A stretch of 36,952 bases of DNA from UBA7485 sp050945075 (GCA_050945075.1 JBMNSG010000010.1:1-36952); one strand, 5' to 3'. Counted from the stretch's first letter, positions 7,524-15,587 are shown. Numbers and translations: made by a program. Notes: a model not told the origin generated them from the sequence alone.

Positions 7524-8573
7524 TTAATGATACATTCCGAAGCTGCACAGCCATGCTACAACAACACGGGGTACACCGACGAAGAAACGTGAGTAGAGAA
7601 CGGAAGGAACACCGACTTCAACAGTTTCCGGTTCTGCTTCTGCAAGACCGAGACCAACAGGGATAAAGTCGCATGCACACTGTGTGTTAATGGCGAACAG
7701 AGCCGGAAGAGCCAGGTTCGGGTCAATTGTGCCTTTGCCGATTTCAACACCGATGAGGGTACCGACGATCTGAGCGATAACAGCGCCAGGTCCGAGCAGA
7801 GCGGACAGGAACGGGATCGAGCAGATGAAGCCAAGAGCGATCAGGCCCCAGATGTTGCCTGCCAGCGGAATCAGCAGCTGTGCAAACCAGTTACCGAATC
7901 CGGAACCGTTGATGATCCCGATGAGCATGGCTACGAATGCCATGAAGGGAAGGATGGTGGTGATCATGGCCTGGACAGCGTCACGGCCTGCCTGATACAG
8001 GGTATTGACGACTTTCCCTGTGCCCATGCCGATTTTCTGGATGAGGCTTGATTTGGAAGACTTGCCGATGGTTTCTGAAACCTTTTTGTCTGCCGAATAT
8101 TTGAATTCACGTTCCGGCTGTTTTTCAGTGGTTTCTGCTGCAGCTGTATCTTCAGAAGCTGTTTCTGCTTCTGTCTGGCCGATGGCGACAGCGCCTGCCG
8201 GTGCCGGTGCAATCTGGGCATTGGTTACGCCTGAAACATAGATGTCAGGGGTGATGAATTTTGCAAGCGGGCCGCTTTTGCCGACCGGCATAATGTTTAC
8301 AGTAGGGATCCTTTTCTGTGGGTAAATGCCACAGCGCAGGGTGCCGCCGCAGTCAATGATGACCAGGAATACTTCGTCGTCCGGAATACTGGTCTTGAAG
8401 CCGTTGAGTGAGTCAGCGCCTGTCAGTTTACAGATTTTTTCCACGATTTCCGGTTCGGCACCGCCGCCGGTGATGTACATAACAGTGTGACGCTGTGCAG
8501 TCGGTTTGACGACCAGCGGTCCGCCAAATCCGCCGCTGCCTGCTGTGATTTCTATTGCTTTATATTCAGCCAT
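7524..8573 (-). CDS. srlE: PTS glucitol/sorbitol transporter subunit IIB/IIC2
   Basis: A 349-residue protein matching E. coli SrlE in length and layout. The N-terminal IIB domain carries the VIIDCGGTLRCGIYP motif; C75 is the expected phosphocysteine and C81 the second conserved cysteine. An alanine/glutamate-rich linker (about 125-160) precedes the membrane half, which has the ILPFMAFVAMLIGII, LGPGAVIAQIVGTLIGV and CDFIPVGLGLAEAE blocks. It works with SrlA (the other part of the membrane domain) to import sorbitol and phosphorylate it at C6. The start follows TTAAGGAGAC. Confidence 0.94.
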   Translation of the reverse strand: MAEYKAIEITAGSGGFGGPLVVKPTAQRHTVMYITGGGAEPEIVEKICKLTGADSLNGFKTSIPDDEVFLVIIDCGGTLRCGIYPQKRIPTVNIMPVGKSGPLAKFITPDIYVSGVTNAQIAPAPAGAVAIGQTEAETASEDTAAAETTEKQPEREFKYSADKKVSETIGKSSKSSLIQKIGMGTGKVVNTLYQAGRDAVQAMITTILPFMAFVAMLIGIINGSGFGNWFAQLLIPLAGNIWGLIALGFICSIPFLSALLGPGAVIAQIVGTLIGVEIGKGTIDPNLALPALFAINTQCACDFIPVGLGLAEAEPETVEVGVPSVLYSRFFVGVPRVVVAWLCSFGMYH

Positions 8574-8650
8574 TTTGTCTCCTTAATTCCAGTTTTGATT
8601 GTGATAGATAATATCGAATTGTTTTTTGTGATTCTTAACCCTGGCCTGCC

Positions 8651-8676
8651 GCTGCTGTAAACTGTTTTACAGCAGC
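8651..8676 (-). other. Intercistronic hairpin srlA-srlE
   Basis: Perfect 11-bp stem GCTGCTGTAAA / TTTACAGCAGC with a four-base loop in the 118-base gap between srlA and srlE. Without a T run on the minus strand it is more likely an mRNA stability or partial attenuation element. Confidence 0.6.
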
Positions 8677-8691
8677 ATCTGTCGGGGGTGT

Positions 8692-9261
8692 TTATGCTTC
8701 AGCGACCAGTTCGTCCTGTCCCTGGAATGTACGTCCGAGACGGATACCCTGCTGCTTTTCAACCATCTTTGTCGTAAAGTCGGTAGCCCATCCGGCAAAG
8801 AAGTTCATGACCAGACCGACGAGCAGGTAACGGACTGCCAGCGGTGTAGTGTCGAGACCCAGTGTTGTGAGCCCGTTGGCAATGCCGAGATAGATGAAGA
8901 TTTCACCGACGTTGATATGCGGGAAAAGACCGCTGTTGGTGTGGCAGTGATAGGAAGCACTTGCGTAGTAGCTGGGCTTCATATATTCCGGAAGGAATTT
9001 GCCCATTGACAATGCCATCGGGTTACCAAGCATGAAAGCCGAAAGGAAAGGCAGCACGCCGTAAGCGAGAATAACATTTTTGGAGCAGACCTTTGCAAAC
9101 TTGTTGATCCGTTCCTGACCGATCAGTGCGATCAGTGCGTTCATGAATACCAGAAGCAGCAGTACTTTCGGAACAATCGAGCTTACCCAGCTCACGAATG
9201 TTTCGGCTCCGGAGTCAAACAGCCCCATAAAGCCAGATGCTAAATTAATGATGAAATCCAT
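8692..9261 (-). CDS. srlA: PTS glucitol/sorbitol transporter subunit IIC
   Basis: A 189-residue membrane protein close in length to E. coli SrlA. Recognisable blocks are VFMNALIALIGQERI, FMLGNPMALSMGKFLPE, KPSYYASASYHCHTNSGLFPHIN and YLLVGLVMNFFAGW. Together with SrlE it forms the sorbitol channel of the PTS in the cytoplasmic membrane. A strong AGGAGGATC lies in front of the start. It follows gutM by 35 bases, so the two genes are co-transcribed. Confidence 0.94.
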   Translation of the reverse strand: MDFIINLASGFMGLFDSGAETFVSWVSSIVPKVLLLLVFMNALIALIGQERINKFAKVCSKNVILAYGVLPFLSAFMLGNPMALSMGKFLPEYMKPSYYASASYHCHTNSGLFPHINVGEIFIYLGIANGLTTLGLDTTPLAVRYLLVGLVMNFFAGWATDFTTKMVEKQQGIRLGRTFQGQDELVAEA

Positions 9262-9296
9262 AGGATCCTCCTTGAAAATATATTAAGACTGATGTC

Positions 9297-9764
9297 TTAT
9301 AAACCTGAGTTTCCTGTCAGCCGCTTAAAGCCGCTTGAGAGGACATTGCCCGCTTTCTGGAACGGACTCGGGGGTGTCGGAACTTCATCACCCCGCATGA
9401 CGGTGTTGTAATTCTGTGTGCCGTTCAGAATCGCTTCAGTCATTGAAGAACTGAGCCGGAGTGCTTTACAATCTTCTTTTGTCAGCGATCCGACATCACG
9501 GCCGTTGAATTTGTCAAAGTTCTTGAAACGGGCCAGGACGGTCACGCCCTGCATAGCCGTTCCCTTGATGATGATGCCGTCATGGTCGATGGCAAACATT
9601 GTGATGGCGCCTGCTCTCAGTTTCCCCGAGAACCTGCCGATCGCTGCCCGGTAGCCTTCGTGCCGGTATTCTTTGTAGACCCTGGTGAAGCTCCTCATCT
9701 GGAGGTAGGTCAGTATGTACTGGACTACGAAAGCTGCAATGAATATGAGTATGACTATGAACAT
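9297..9764 (-). CDS. gutM: GutM-type glucitol operon activator
   Basis: A 155-residue protein of the GutM family, an accessory activator of glucitol operons. Residues 1-20 form a hydrophobic membrane segment (MFIVILIFIAAFVVQYIL), followed by the QMRSFTRVYKEYRHEGYRAAIGRFSGKLRAG region typical of the family. It is the first gene of the operon, and AAAGGAGAAACG precedes its start. In lactobacilli and E. coli the partner regulator GutR/SrlR is encoded beside it; none is seen next to it here, so its partner is elsewhere or it works with the DeoR protein at 14647. Confidence 0.85.
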   Translation of the reverse strand: MFIVILIFIAAFVVQYILTYLQMRSFTRVYKEYRHEGYRAAIGRFSGKLRAGAITMFAIDHDGIIIKGTAMQGVTVLARFKNFDKFNGRDVGSLTKEDCKALRLSSSMTEAILNGTQNYNTVMRGDEVPTPPSPFQKAGNVLSSGFKRLTGNSGL

Positions 9765-10067
9765 CGTTTCTCCTTTCTGTTCTTGCGAAATTCTGCGTTC
9801 CGTCTGTTTTATGTTTGTGTGTTCTTTCGATACACTTAGTATAAGGGGAGAATGAATTTAAATTAATACGGGATTTTTCCGGAGAAAAGAAAAGTACTGT
9901 TGAAATGGAAAAATAGTCATGAAAATACTATGAACATAATTTCATAAGAATGAAATGAACATGAGTACCACCTGGCGGAAAATGATAGGAAATCGAGGGG
10001 AAGACGGAAACTGTGGAAAAGCGAAGAAGAAATGAATGACGGTCCATGAAAACGTCAGAAAGTAATA
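9765..10067 (-). promoter_or_regulatory. Upstream region of the sorbitol operon
   Basis: No gene is seen here. On the minus strand a TATACT hexamer (9843-9838) could be a -10, but no good -35 lies at the right distance, which would fit an activator-dependent promoter. Further upstream are several ATGAAA/ATGAAC repeats and a clear inverted repeat at 9939-9956. Confidence 0.35.
9939..9956. promoter_or_regulatory. Operator-like inverted repeat ATTTCAT-N4-ATGAAAT
   Basis: Perfect 7-bp inverted repeat with a four-base centre, upstream of gutM. The same half-site occurs in a palindrome over the glycyl radical enzyme promoter at 13483-13497. TTTCATT-like repeats are typical of DeoR-family operators. 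Confidence 0.45.
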
Positions 10068-10108
10068 AAAAGCACCAGTCCGTCATTGTGATCGGAACTG
10101 GTGCTTTT
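10068..10108. terminator. Bidirectional terminator
   Basis: Inverted repeat AAAAGCACCAGT (10068-10079) and ACTGGTGCTTTT (10097-10108), with A and T runs at the ends. It ends the minus-strand membrane protein gene that stops at 10115. Confidence 0.8.
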
Positions 10109-10114
10109 CTGTAT

Positions 10115-10804
10115 TCAGCAGGCTGTCGGCCTGAAAGGTCTGTTAAAACGCAGATTCAGTTTTTGAATGACCCAGGCAATCAGCAGACTGCCTCCCAGAA
10201 TGGCTGCGGTCCAGAGAACAGAGGCATAAAACGGCTGATTCCAGACTCTGAGAAACGGATAGGGGCCGTCTGTAACCTTGAGGATGTTCAGCAGAATCAT
10301 CACTACGGCATAGAGAGTGGTGGGAATCATCGCAATCAGTCTGGCTTTCTCTGCTGGCAGAGAGGATTCCGGTCCCAGCAATATATAAGAAAAGAACAGA
10401 ATTACCGGGCAGAGCAGATGATGGTAGAACATCGGACCCCGCAGCATCATATTGACATAACCCTCAACACCGTTCATCGGTGCCAGTACCGTGACCACGA
10501 CGAGAAAGGTGATGGTCAGGCCGCAGACTGTCATATAATCCAGCATACCGACCCAGTCCGGAATGCAGTTCCGCTGCTGTCTCAGACAGAGAATGGCATA
10601 AATCACCGTGACCAGACTGGCAAACAATGCCAGGAAATTGCTCAGGTTGGTGTAAAAAAGAAATACATAGAAGCCCTGCTGAAGAAAAGCCAGCCACGCA
10701 GCCCGGATTTCCATAATTACAACCGCCAGATTCAGGATCAGCAGTGCTGTCAGTCTTGATTTTATGCCTTTTTCCGTGATGCTCTGATCCTGTTTATCCT
10801 TCAT
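10115..10804 (-). CDS. Polytopic membrane protein of unknown function
   Basis: A 229-residue protein with about six hydrophobic segments (residues roughly 18-40, 45-70, 85-110, 125-145, 160-180 and 195-215). A VFLFYTNLSNFLALF motif resembles the tyrosine-asparagine motif of FAR-17a/AIG1-like and Pr6Pr membrane proteins, but I cannot assign a function. I chose the ATG at 10804 because AGAGGAAATTA precedes it; an in-frame ATG five codons earlier (10819) has a weaker site. It lies 84 bases after the glycyl radical enzyme on the same strand, and a terminator follows, so the two are probably one transcript. Confidence 0.65.
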   Translation of the reverse strand: MKDKQDQSITEKGIKSRLTALLILNLAVVIMEIRAAWLAFLQQGFYVFLFYTNLSNFLALFASLVTVIYAILCLRQQRNCIPDWVGMLDYMTVCGLTITFLVVVTVLAPMNGVEGYVNMMLRGPMFYHHLLCPVILFFSYILLGPESSLPAEKARLIAMIPTTLYAVVMILLNILKVTDGPYPFLRVWNQPFYASVLWTAAILGGSLLIAWVIQKLNLRFNRPFRPTAC

Positions 10805-10888
10805 TAATTTCCTCTTCATTCGTTATATTGTTCTTCTCTATTCTCAGCCAGCCCGTTAAAAAGAACATTATAATCTGTTTTGGAAAAA

Positions 10889-13297
10889 TTAAAGTGTCTG
10901 TTCTGTCCGTTCGATAATATCGTCCTGTGTCTTTTTAGAAAGAACATTAAAGAATGCACTATAACCAGCAACCCGGACAATCAGGTCCCTGTGGTTTTCC
11001 GGATGTTTCTGGGCATCCAGCAGGGTCTCTCTGCTGACCACATTAAACTGAACATGGTAGCCATGCAGTCTGTTAAAGAAGGTACGAATGAGCATTTCCA
11101 GCTTGAGTCTGTTTTCCTCCTTTGACAGCATCTGCGGGGTGACCTTCTGATTGAGAAGAACGCCGCCGGTGATTTCAGCTGTGGGGAGCTTGGAGACGCT
11201 TTTGAATACTGCTGTCGGCCCTTTTTTATCTGCTGCGTGGCTGGGCGAGCATCCTTCAGCCAGTGCTTCCCCGGCTTTACGTCCATCCGGTGTGGCCAGT
11301 GTACCCGCTCCCTGCGGGACATTGGCGGAAATTGACGAGGTTCCGGCATAATAGACGCCGCCAATGGGGCCGCGCCCGTAGCGGGTATTCTTGTACTTTT
11401 TCATTTCATCAATGTAGACATTATAGGCATCGACCACCAGCTGATCGACATAATCGTCATCATTCCCGTATTTGGGTGCGTTCTGCAGCAGTTCACGGAT
11501 TTCTTCGTTTTTATCTCCTTCGAAATTTTCCTGAAGTGCTTCCCATAGTTCGGCAGGGGTGATTCTACGGTCTTCAAACACCACTTTTTTCATCGCAGCC
11601 AGACTGTCAGCCAGGTTGGCGATTCCGACCTGAAGGTCGCTGATAAAATCGTAAACGGCGCCGCCTTCCTTCATGTTCAGGCCGCGTTCGATACAGTCGT
11701 CGGTCAGTGCCGAGCACAGAATGTCTGCAGTATCCTGTTCCAGGACCATATCACAGGTCGCGTCGATGATTGTACACTGGCGGCACATTTCACGGATAAC
11801 CTTGTCCCAGCAGGCCAGAACCTGGTCAAATGATGTGAAATCTCTGAAATGACCGGTTCCTTCGCAGAGACGGGTCCCGGATTCCGGGTCTACCCCATCG
11901 TTCATGGCGATCAGAAGCGCTTTCGGGAAGTTCAGGAAGCTCATGCCGGTACAGCGGTAGCCCCATTTTCCGGGAACTGCGGTTTCTACGCAGCCGATGG
12001 CGCTGTAGTTATAGGCGTCTTCCGGTTTGACGCCTTTTGCGATAAAGCTGGGGATAATGATTTCATCATCGTTAAAAGCCGGCATTCCGAAACCGCATCG
12101 TACCACTTCAATGGCTTCGTGCATGAAATCCGCCGGCAGGTTCTTATGATAACGGACCGTCAGGTTAGGCTGGGTCAGATGACACTGGGCTACGCTTCTG
12201 AGAATGAGCCAGGACATCCGGTTTACGGCATCTTTCCCGTCTGCAGTCTGTCCGCCCACTGTGACGTTCTGATACAGGGGAGAACCAGCCGAAAACTGGG
12301 TATGGCTCCAGGAACGGATTTTATTGATGGTATAAGTCTTGAGCCAGAGATTGGTCATCAGTTCGTCTGCTTTATCCTCAGTGATGGCTCCGTTTTTCAG
12401 ATCTGCTTCATAATAGGGATTCAGGTATTGATCCATGCGTCCGTAGGAAAGGCTGTGTCCATTAGACTCAATCTGCAGAATCAGGTGAACAAGCCACAGA
12501 CTCTGCACTGCTTCGTGCAGGGTATCGGCCGGTTCATAGGGAACCTTTTTCAGAATACGGCTAATTTCCAGCAGCTCCGCTTTGCGGGTTTCGTCCAGTT
12601 CTACATCGGCCATACTGGCGGCAAGATCTGCATACCGTCCGGCAAAATCCCTGACTGCATCGACAACAATGAGAATGCCCCGGTAAAAATAACTTTTGTG
12701 GATATTGTGATAGTCGGTCAGATCGAGTGCATTCAGTTTTTCCTGCGCTCTGCGTTTGTAATCTTTCAGGCCGGTCTGCAGCATGCTGCCGTAATCCACT
12801 GCGCAGTGTGCATCTCCGGAGGTGATATTGCCCTCCGATTTGATGATGCCCAGATCGTAGTAAAGACGGGAATGCGGCGGAAAAGCAGCAAGACCTCTGT
12901 CCAGCAGGGTATTGTGCTCCCAGAAAGGAGCGATTGTCCGCAGCTTCTCTTTGTTTTCTTCGCTGATATGGAAAACGTCGCCGTCCCGCTTGTCAAACTG
13001 GTCAAGCTCGTCGATCACCCATTTCATCGCATATTCCGGGTAGATAGGCGCACTCCTGTTCGAGGAAGCCTGGTTGCCTGCGATCATGGTTTCCGGTTCG
13101 ATGAAAATAGTCATATTATTGAGAATATTCTTAAGCATCATTGCCCGCTTGAGTGCCAGCGGCTGATCCTGATTTTCCCTGTAGGTTTCGGTGGTGAGCA
13201 GCGCCCGTTCCACACAGACCTGAGGCTGGGCGGAAATCAGTTCTTCACGGAACTGCTGCATTCTGGGTGTGAGTTTTCCAAAGTGTTGTTCGTTCAT
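10889..13297 (-). CDS. Glycyl radical enzyme, YbiW/PflF type
   Basis: An 802-residue glycyl radical enzyme. The active-site cysteine is C436 with E438 in IGCVETAVPGKWGYRC, and the C-terminal radical glycine is G778 in VRVAGYSAFF. The whole sequence follows E. coli YbiW (PflF) block by block as I remember it, for example LQIESNGHSLSYGRMDQYL, GGVYYAGTSSISANVP and GGVLLNQK. It is not a pyruvate formate-lyase: it has the single cysteine plus glutamate of the dehydratase branch. YbiW has been shown to open the ring of 1,5-anhydroglucitol-6-phosphate to 1-deoxyfructose-6-phosphate; PflD does the same for the mannitol isomer. The enzyme is oxygen-sensitive and needs the activase encoded divergently at 13719. 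No FsaA-type aldolase is in the window. Substrate assignment is inference. Confidence 0.85.
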   Translation of the reverse strand: MNEQHFGKLTPRMQQFREELISAQPQVCVERALLTTETYRENQDQPLALKRAMMLKNILNNMTIFIEPETMIAGNQASSNRSAPIYPEYAMKWVIDELDQFDKRDGDVFHISEENKEKLRTIAPFWEHNTLLDRGLAAFPPHSRLYYDLGIIKSEGNITSGDAHCAVDYGSMLQTGLKDYKRRAQEKLNALDLTDYHNIHKSYFYRGILIVVDAVRDFAGRYADLAASMADVELDETRKAELLEISRILKKVPYEPADTLHEAVQSLWLVHLILQIESNGHSLSYGRMDQYLNPYYEADLKNGAITEDKADELMTNLWLKTYTINKIRSWSHTQFSAGSPLYQNVTVGGQTADGKDAVNRMSWLILRSVAQCHLTQPNLTVRYHKNLPADFMHEAIEVVRCGFGMPAFNDDEIIIPSFIAKGVKPEDAYNYSAIGCVETAVPGKWGYRCTGMSFLNFPKALLIAMNDGVDPESGTRLCEGTGHFRDFTSFDQVLACWDKVIREMCRQCTIIDATCDMVLEQDTADILCSALTDDCIERGLNMKEGGAVYDFISDLQVGIANLADSLAAMKKVVFEDRRITPAELWEALQENFEGDKNEEIRELLQNAPKYGNDDDYVDQLVVDAYNVYIDEMKKYKNTRYGRGPIGGVYYAGTSSISANVPQGAGTLATPDGRKAGEALAEGCSPSHAADKKGPTAVFKSVSKLPTAEITGGVLLNQKVTPQMLSKEENRLKLEMLIRTFFNRLHGYHVQFNVVSRETLLDAQKHPENHRDLIVRVAGYSAFFNVLSKKTQDDIIERTEQTL

Positions 13298-13455
13298 GAT
13301 TTACCCTTTCAGATTGTACAACAGGGATCCCGGACGTTTGAGCTGCAGAGCCTGGGCTGCAGGAGACTGCGAAATTCCGGTAAAGCTGCCTGTTCTGGTG
13401 TTGATCCTGTCTTAAAATTGCGATTGTAACAAAATGATATTACGTTTGTAAGTAC

Positions 13456-13484
13456 ATAATAGGATGATTTGCGGATTTCGTCAA
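13456..13484 (-). promoter_or_regulatory. Sigma-A promoter of the glycyl radical enzyme operon
   Basis: On the minus strand TTGACG (13484-13479) and TATTAT (13461-13456) are separated by 17 bases, each one mismatch from consensus. Transcription would begin near 13449, leaving a leader of about 150 bases. The upstream edge overlaps the palindrome at 13483-13497. Confidence 0.6.
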
Positions 13485-13497
13485 TGAAATTTTCATT
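13483..13497. promoter_or_regulatory. Palindromic operator AATGAAA-T-TTTCATT
   Basis: Perfect 7-bp inverted repeat around one base, overlapping the -35 of the glycyl radical enzyme promoter and lying between it and the divergent activase. A further AATGAAAG half-site lies near 13517. The likely ligand is the DeoR-family protein at 14647. Confidence 0.55.
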
Positions 13498-13718
13498 AAA
13501 TGCTGATTAACTTACGAATGAAAGTTATTGTATTTACTTTAGCAAGACAGGATGTTACGATATAAAAAGAAACGAAAACGGATGATGAAAACAGACCGGA
13601 ATACAGATAGCCGGAGCGGCTTCACAGGCAGTCTGCCCGGCAATCAGTTCAAATGAGGAAACAGGCAGCAGAGGCGCGGCTTCGCCGATAAAAAACACCG
13701 GCAGAGGAGATGAGAAAA

Positions 13719-14624
13719 ATGGCAGACAGGACAGGAACGGTTTTTAATATACAGAAATTCAGTCTTAATGATGGACTAGGTATCCGGACTGTCATTTTCT
13801 TTAAAGGATGCCCGCTCCGGTGCAAATGGTGTGCGAATCCGGAAAGCCAGAGCAGAAATATACAGGTTCTTCGTGATCCTGAAAAATGTCTGCACTGCGG
13901 AACCTGCGTCAGAGTCTGTCCGCAGAAAGCCGTTGTCGAACAGGGAAGCAGGGAGCCTGTATTCAGTTTAACCGGGTGCAGCGGCTGCGGCATCTGTGTC
14001 GGGCAGTGTCCCGGGAAAGCACTTTCCCTGGAGGGCGAAGAAAGAACCATCGAATCGGTTGCTGCAGAGTGCATGCAGGATATTGATTTTTATGAAGAAA
14101 GCGGAGGCGGGATTACTCTTTCTGGCGGAGAAGCGCTGATGCAGCCCCGGTTTGCCATAGAACTGCTGAAGACTTTTCAGTCAAAAGGTGTTCATACAGC
14201 CATGGAAACGACCGGTTTTGCATCTCCGGATCAGTTTGATGAGGTATGCCGTTATCTGGATCTGCTGCTGTTTGACATTAAGCACTGGGATGAACAGGCC
14301 CATATTGAAGGAACCGGCGTATCCAACCGGCTGCCGCTCCGGAATATGAAAAATGCCATAGCTTCCGGAATGTCTGTTCTGCCGAGGCTTCCGGTCATTC
14401 CCGGTTATAATGATGCGCTTTCAGACGCAAAGGGATTTGCAGAACGGCTGCATGAAGCAGGTGCTGAAGAAGTACAGCTGCTTCCATTCCATCAGTTTGG
14501 AGAAAATAAATACCGTATGCTTGGAGAGATTTATCCCTATGCAGGCGTACCGGCTCTACACGAGGAAGACCTTGAGGCTTTCAAAAATGTTTTTACAGAA
14601 AATGGCATCCGGGCTTTTTTCTGA
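13719..14624 (+). CDS. Glycyl radical enzyme activase (radical SAM)
   Basis: A 301-residue activating enzyme that uses S-adenosylmethionine and a [4Fe-4S] cluster to make the glycyl radical on its partner. The radical SAM cysteines are C31, C35 and C38 (GCPLRCKWC). Two ferredoxin-type cluster motifs follow (CLHCGTCVRVCP and CSGCGICVGQCP); this insertion marks activases of the dehydratase-type enzymes (YbiY, PflC) rather than PFL activase. The GGGITLSGGEAL motif binds SAM. I chose the ATG at 13719, nine bases after GGAG; the in-frame ATG at 13710 abuts that site. It faces its enzyme across a shared control region and is followed by the DeoR gene after 22 bases. Confidence 0.9.
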   Translation: MADRTGTVFNIQKFSLNDGLGIRTVIFFKGCPLRCKWCANPESQSRNIQVLRDPEKCLHCGTCVRVCPQKAVVEQGSREPVFSLTGCSGCGICVGQCPGKALSLEGEERTIESVAAECMQDIDFYEESGGGITLSGGEALMQPRFAIELLKTFQSKGVHTAMETTGFASPDQFDEVCRYLDLLLFDIKHWDEQAHIEGTGVSNRLPLRNMKNAIASGMSVLPRLPVIPGYNDALSDAKGFAERLHEAGAEEVQLLPFHQFGENKYRMLGEIYPYAGVPALHEEDLEAFKNVFTENGIRAFF

Positions 14625-14646
14625 GTGCCGCTGACGGAGATTAAAG

Positions 14647-15396
14647 ATGAAAAACAGAAACAATCAGATACTGGAGATGCTCACAGAGGAGAATAAAATC
14701 GAAGTGGCCGATCTGGCCACCCGGCTGGGCGTCTCGCAGGTTACCATACGCAAGGATCTGGACACGCTGGAACGGCAGGGAATTATCATCCGGGAACATG
14801 GTTCGGCACTGCTTCGAAGCACCGACGATATTAACGGACGGATTGCCTATCATTATGAGGCTAAAAAGAAGATTGCCGAAAAGGCAGCAGAGATGATTGC
14901 AGACGGTGATACCCTGATGATTGAAAGCGGCAGCTGCTGTGCACTGCTGGCAGCCAGGCTGGCAGAAACACGGCAGGAGCTTACCATCATCACCAACAGT
15001 TCCTTTATTGCCGATTATCTGCGCGGGCACCCGGGGATTCAGGTGATTCTTCTGGGCGGGATCTATCAGCAGGATGCCAGAGTCCAAGTCGGGCCGATGG
15101 TCCGGCAGGGCGCGGAAAATTTTTATGTGGATTATTTTTTTATCGGAACTGACGGCTACTCACCCCGGACCGGGTTTTCCAACCGCGATCAGATGCGGGC
15201 CCAGGCAGTACGGGATATGGCCGGTCAGGCGGAACAGGTCGTTGTTTTGACAGAAAGCGAAAAATTCTCCAGACGGGGTATTGTTCCGCTTAATCTGAAA
15301 GAGCGGATTACAACGGTTATTACCGACGGGAACATCGATCAGGAAGTCCGGACAAGTCTCGAAGATCATGATATCAACGTTATTGAAGTACAGTGA
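14647..15396 (+). CDS. DeoR/GlpR family transcriptional regulator
   Basis: A 249-residue repressor of the sugar-phosphate-sensing DeoR family. Residues about 3-57 form the winged helix (NQILEMLTEENKIEVADLATRLGVSQVTIRKDLDTLERQG). The C-terminal sensor domain has the family pattern ITNSSFIADYL, VILLGG and FIGTDGYSPRTGFSN. Such proteins release DNA on binding a phosphorylated sugar or polyol. It is in one transcript with the activase, 22 bases downstream of it, with a good ribosome binding site (GGAGATTAAAG). The TTTCATT/ATGAAA palindromes at 13483-13497 and 9939-9956 are candidate operators. If both are real, this protein would link the glycyl radical cluster to the sorbitol operon. Confidence 0.9.
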   Translation: MKNRNNQILEMLTEENKIEVADLATRLGVSQVTIRKDLDTLERQGIIIREHGSALLRSTDDINGRIAYHYEAKKKIAEKAAEMIADGDTLMIESGSCCALLAARLAETRQELTIITNSSFIADYLRGHPGIQVILLGGIYQQDARVQVGPMVRQGAENFYVDYFFIGTDGYSPRTGFSNRDQMRAQAVRDMAGQAEQVVVLTESEKFSRRGIVPLNLKERITTVITDGNIDQEVRTSLEDHDINVIEVQ

Positions 15397-15401
15397 AAAT
15401 G

Positions 15402-15435
15402 AAAATGCCGCCGGTTGCTAAACCGGCGGCATTTT
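15402..15435 (+). terminator. Rho-independent terminator
   Basis: Perfect 15-bp stem AAAATGCCGCCGGTT with its complement and a four-base loop, just after the DeoR stop codon. Confidence 0.9.
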
Positions 15436-15514
15436 ACATGAAAGGAATTATCTATATGAAGAAAGTGTTGTTTTCGTATGAGTTAACTATACAATAGTTT
15501 GTCAAAAACTAATG

Positions 15515-15587
15515 AAAGAGACTGCAGGTGTCTGAAAAATGGATGAAAATATTTATTACTTGCGGTTAAAAATCAAAGAGACTGCAG
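15515..15587. repeat. Two 13-bp direct repeats 60 bp apart
   Basis: AAAGAGACTGCAG is found at 15515-15527 and 15575-15587, each preceded by AAT and one base. The rest of 15436-15649 is AT-rich with no gene. Function is unknown; it lies upstream of the MarR promoter. Confidence 0.5.

Noticed and set aside
10046..10759. 237-codon plus-strand frame
   Set aside because: It overlaps a terminator and is antisense to the membrane protein at 10115-10804, whose hydrophobic pattern and ribosome binding site are convincing.
11849..13429. 526-codon open frame on the plus strand
   Set aside because: It is antisense to the glycyl radical enzyme, which has full catalytic motifs and family similarity. The antisense product has no recognisable domain and no ribosome binding site.
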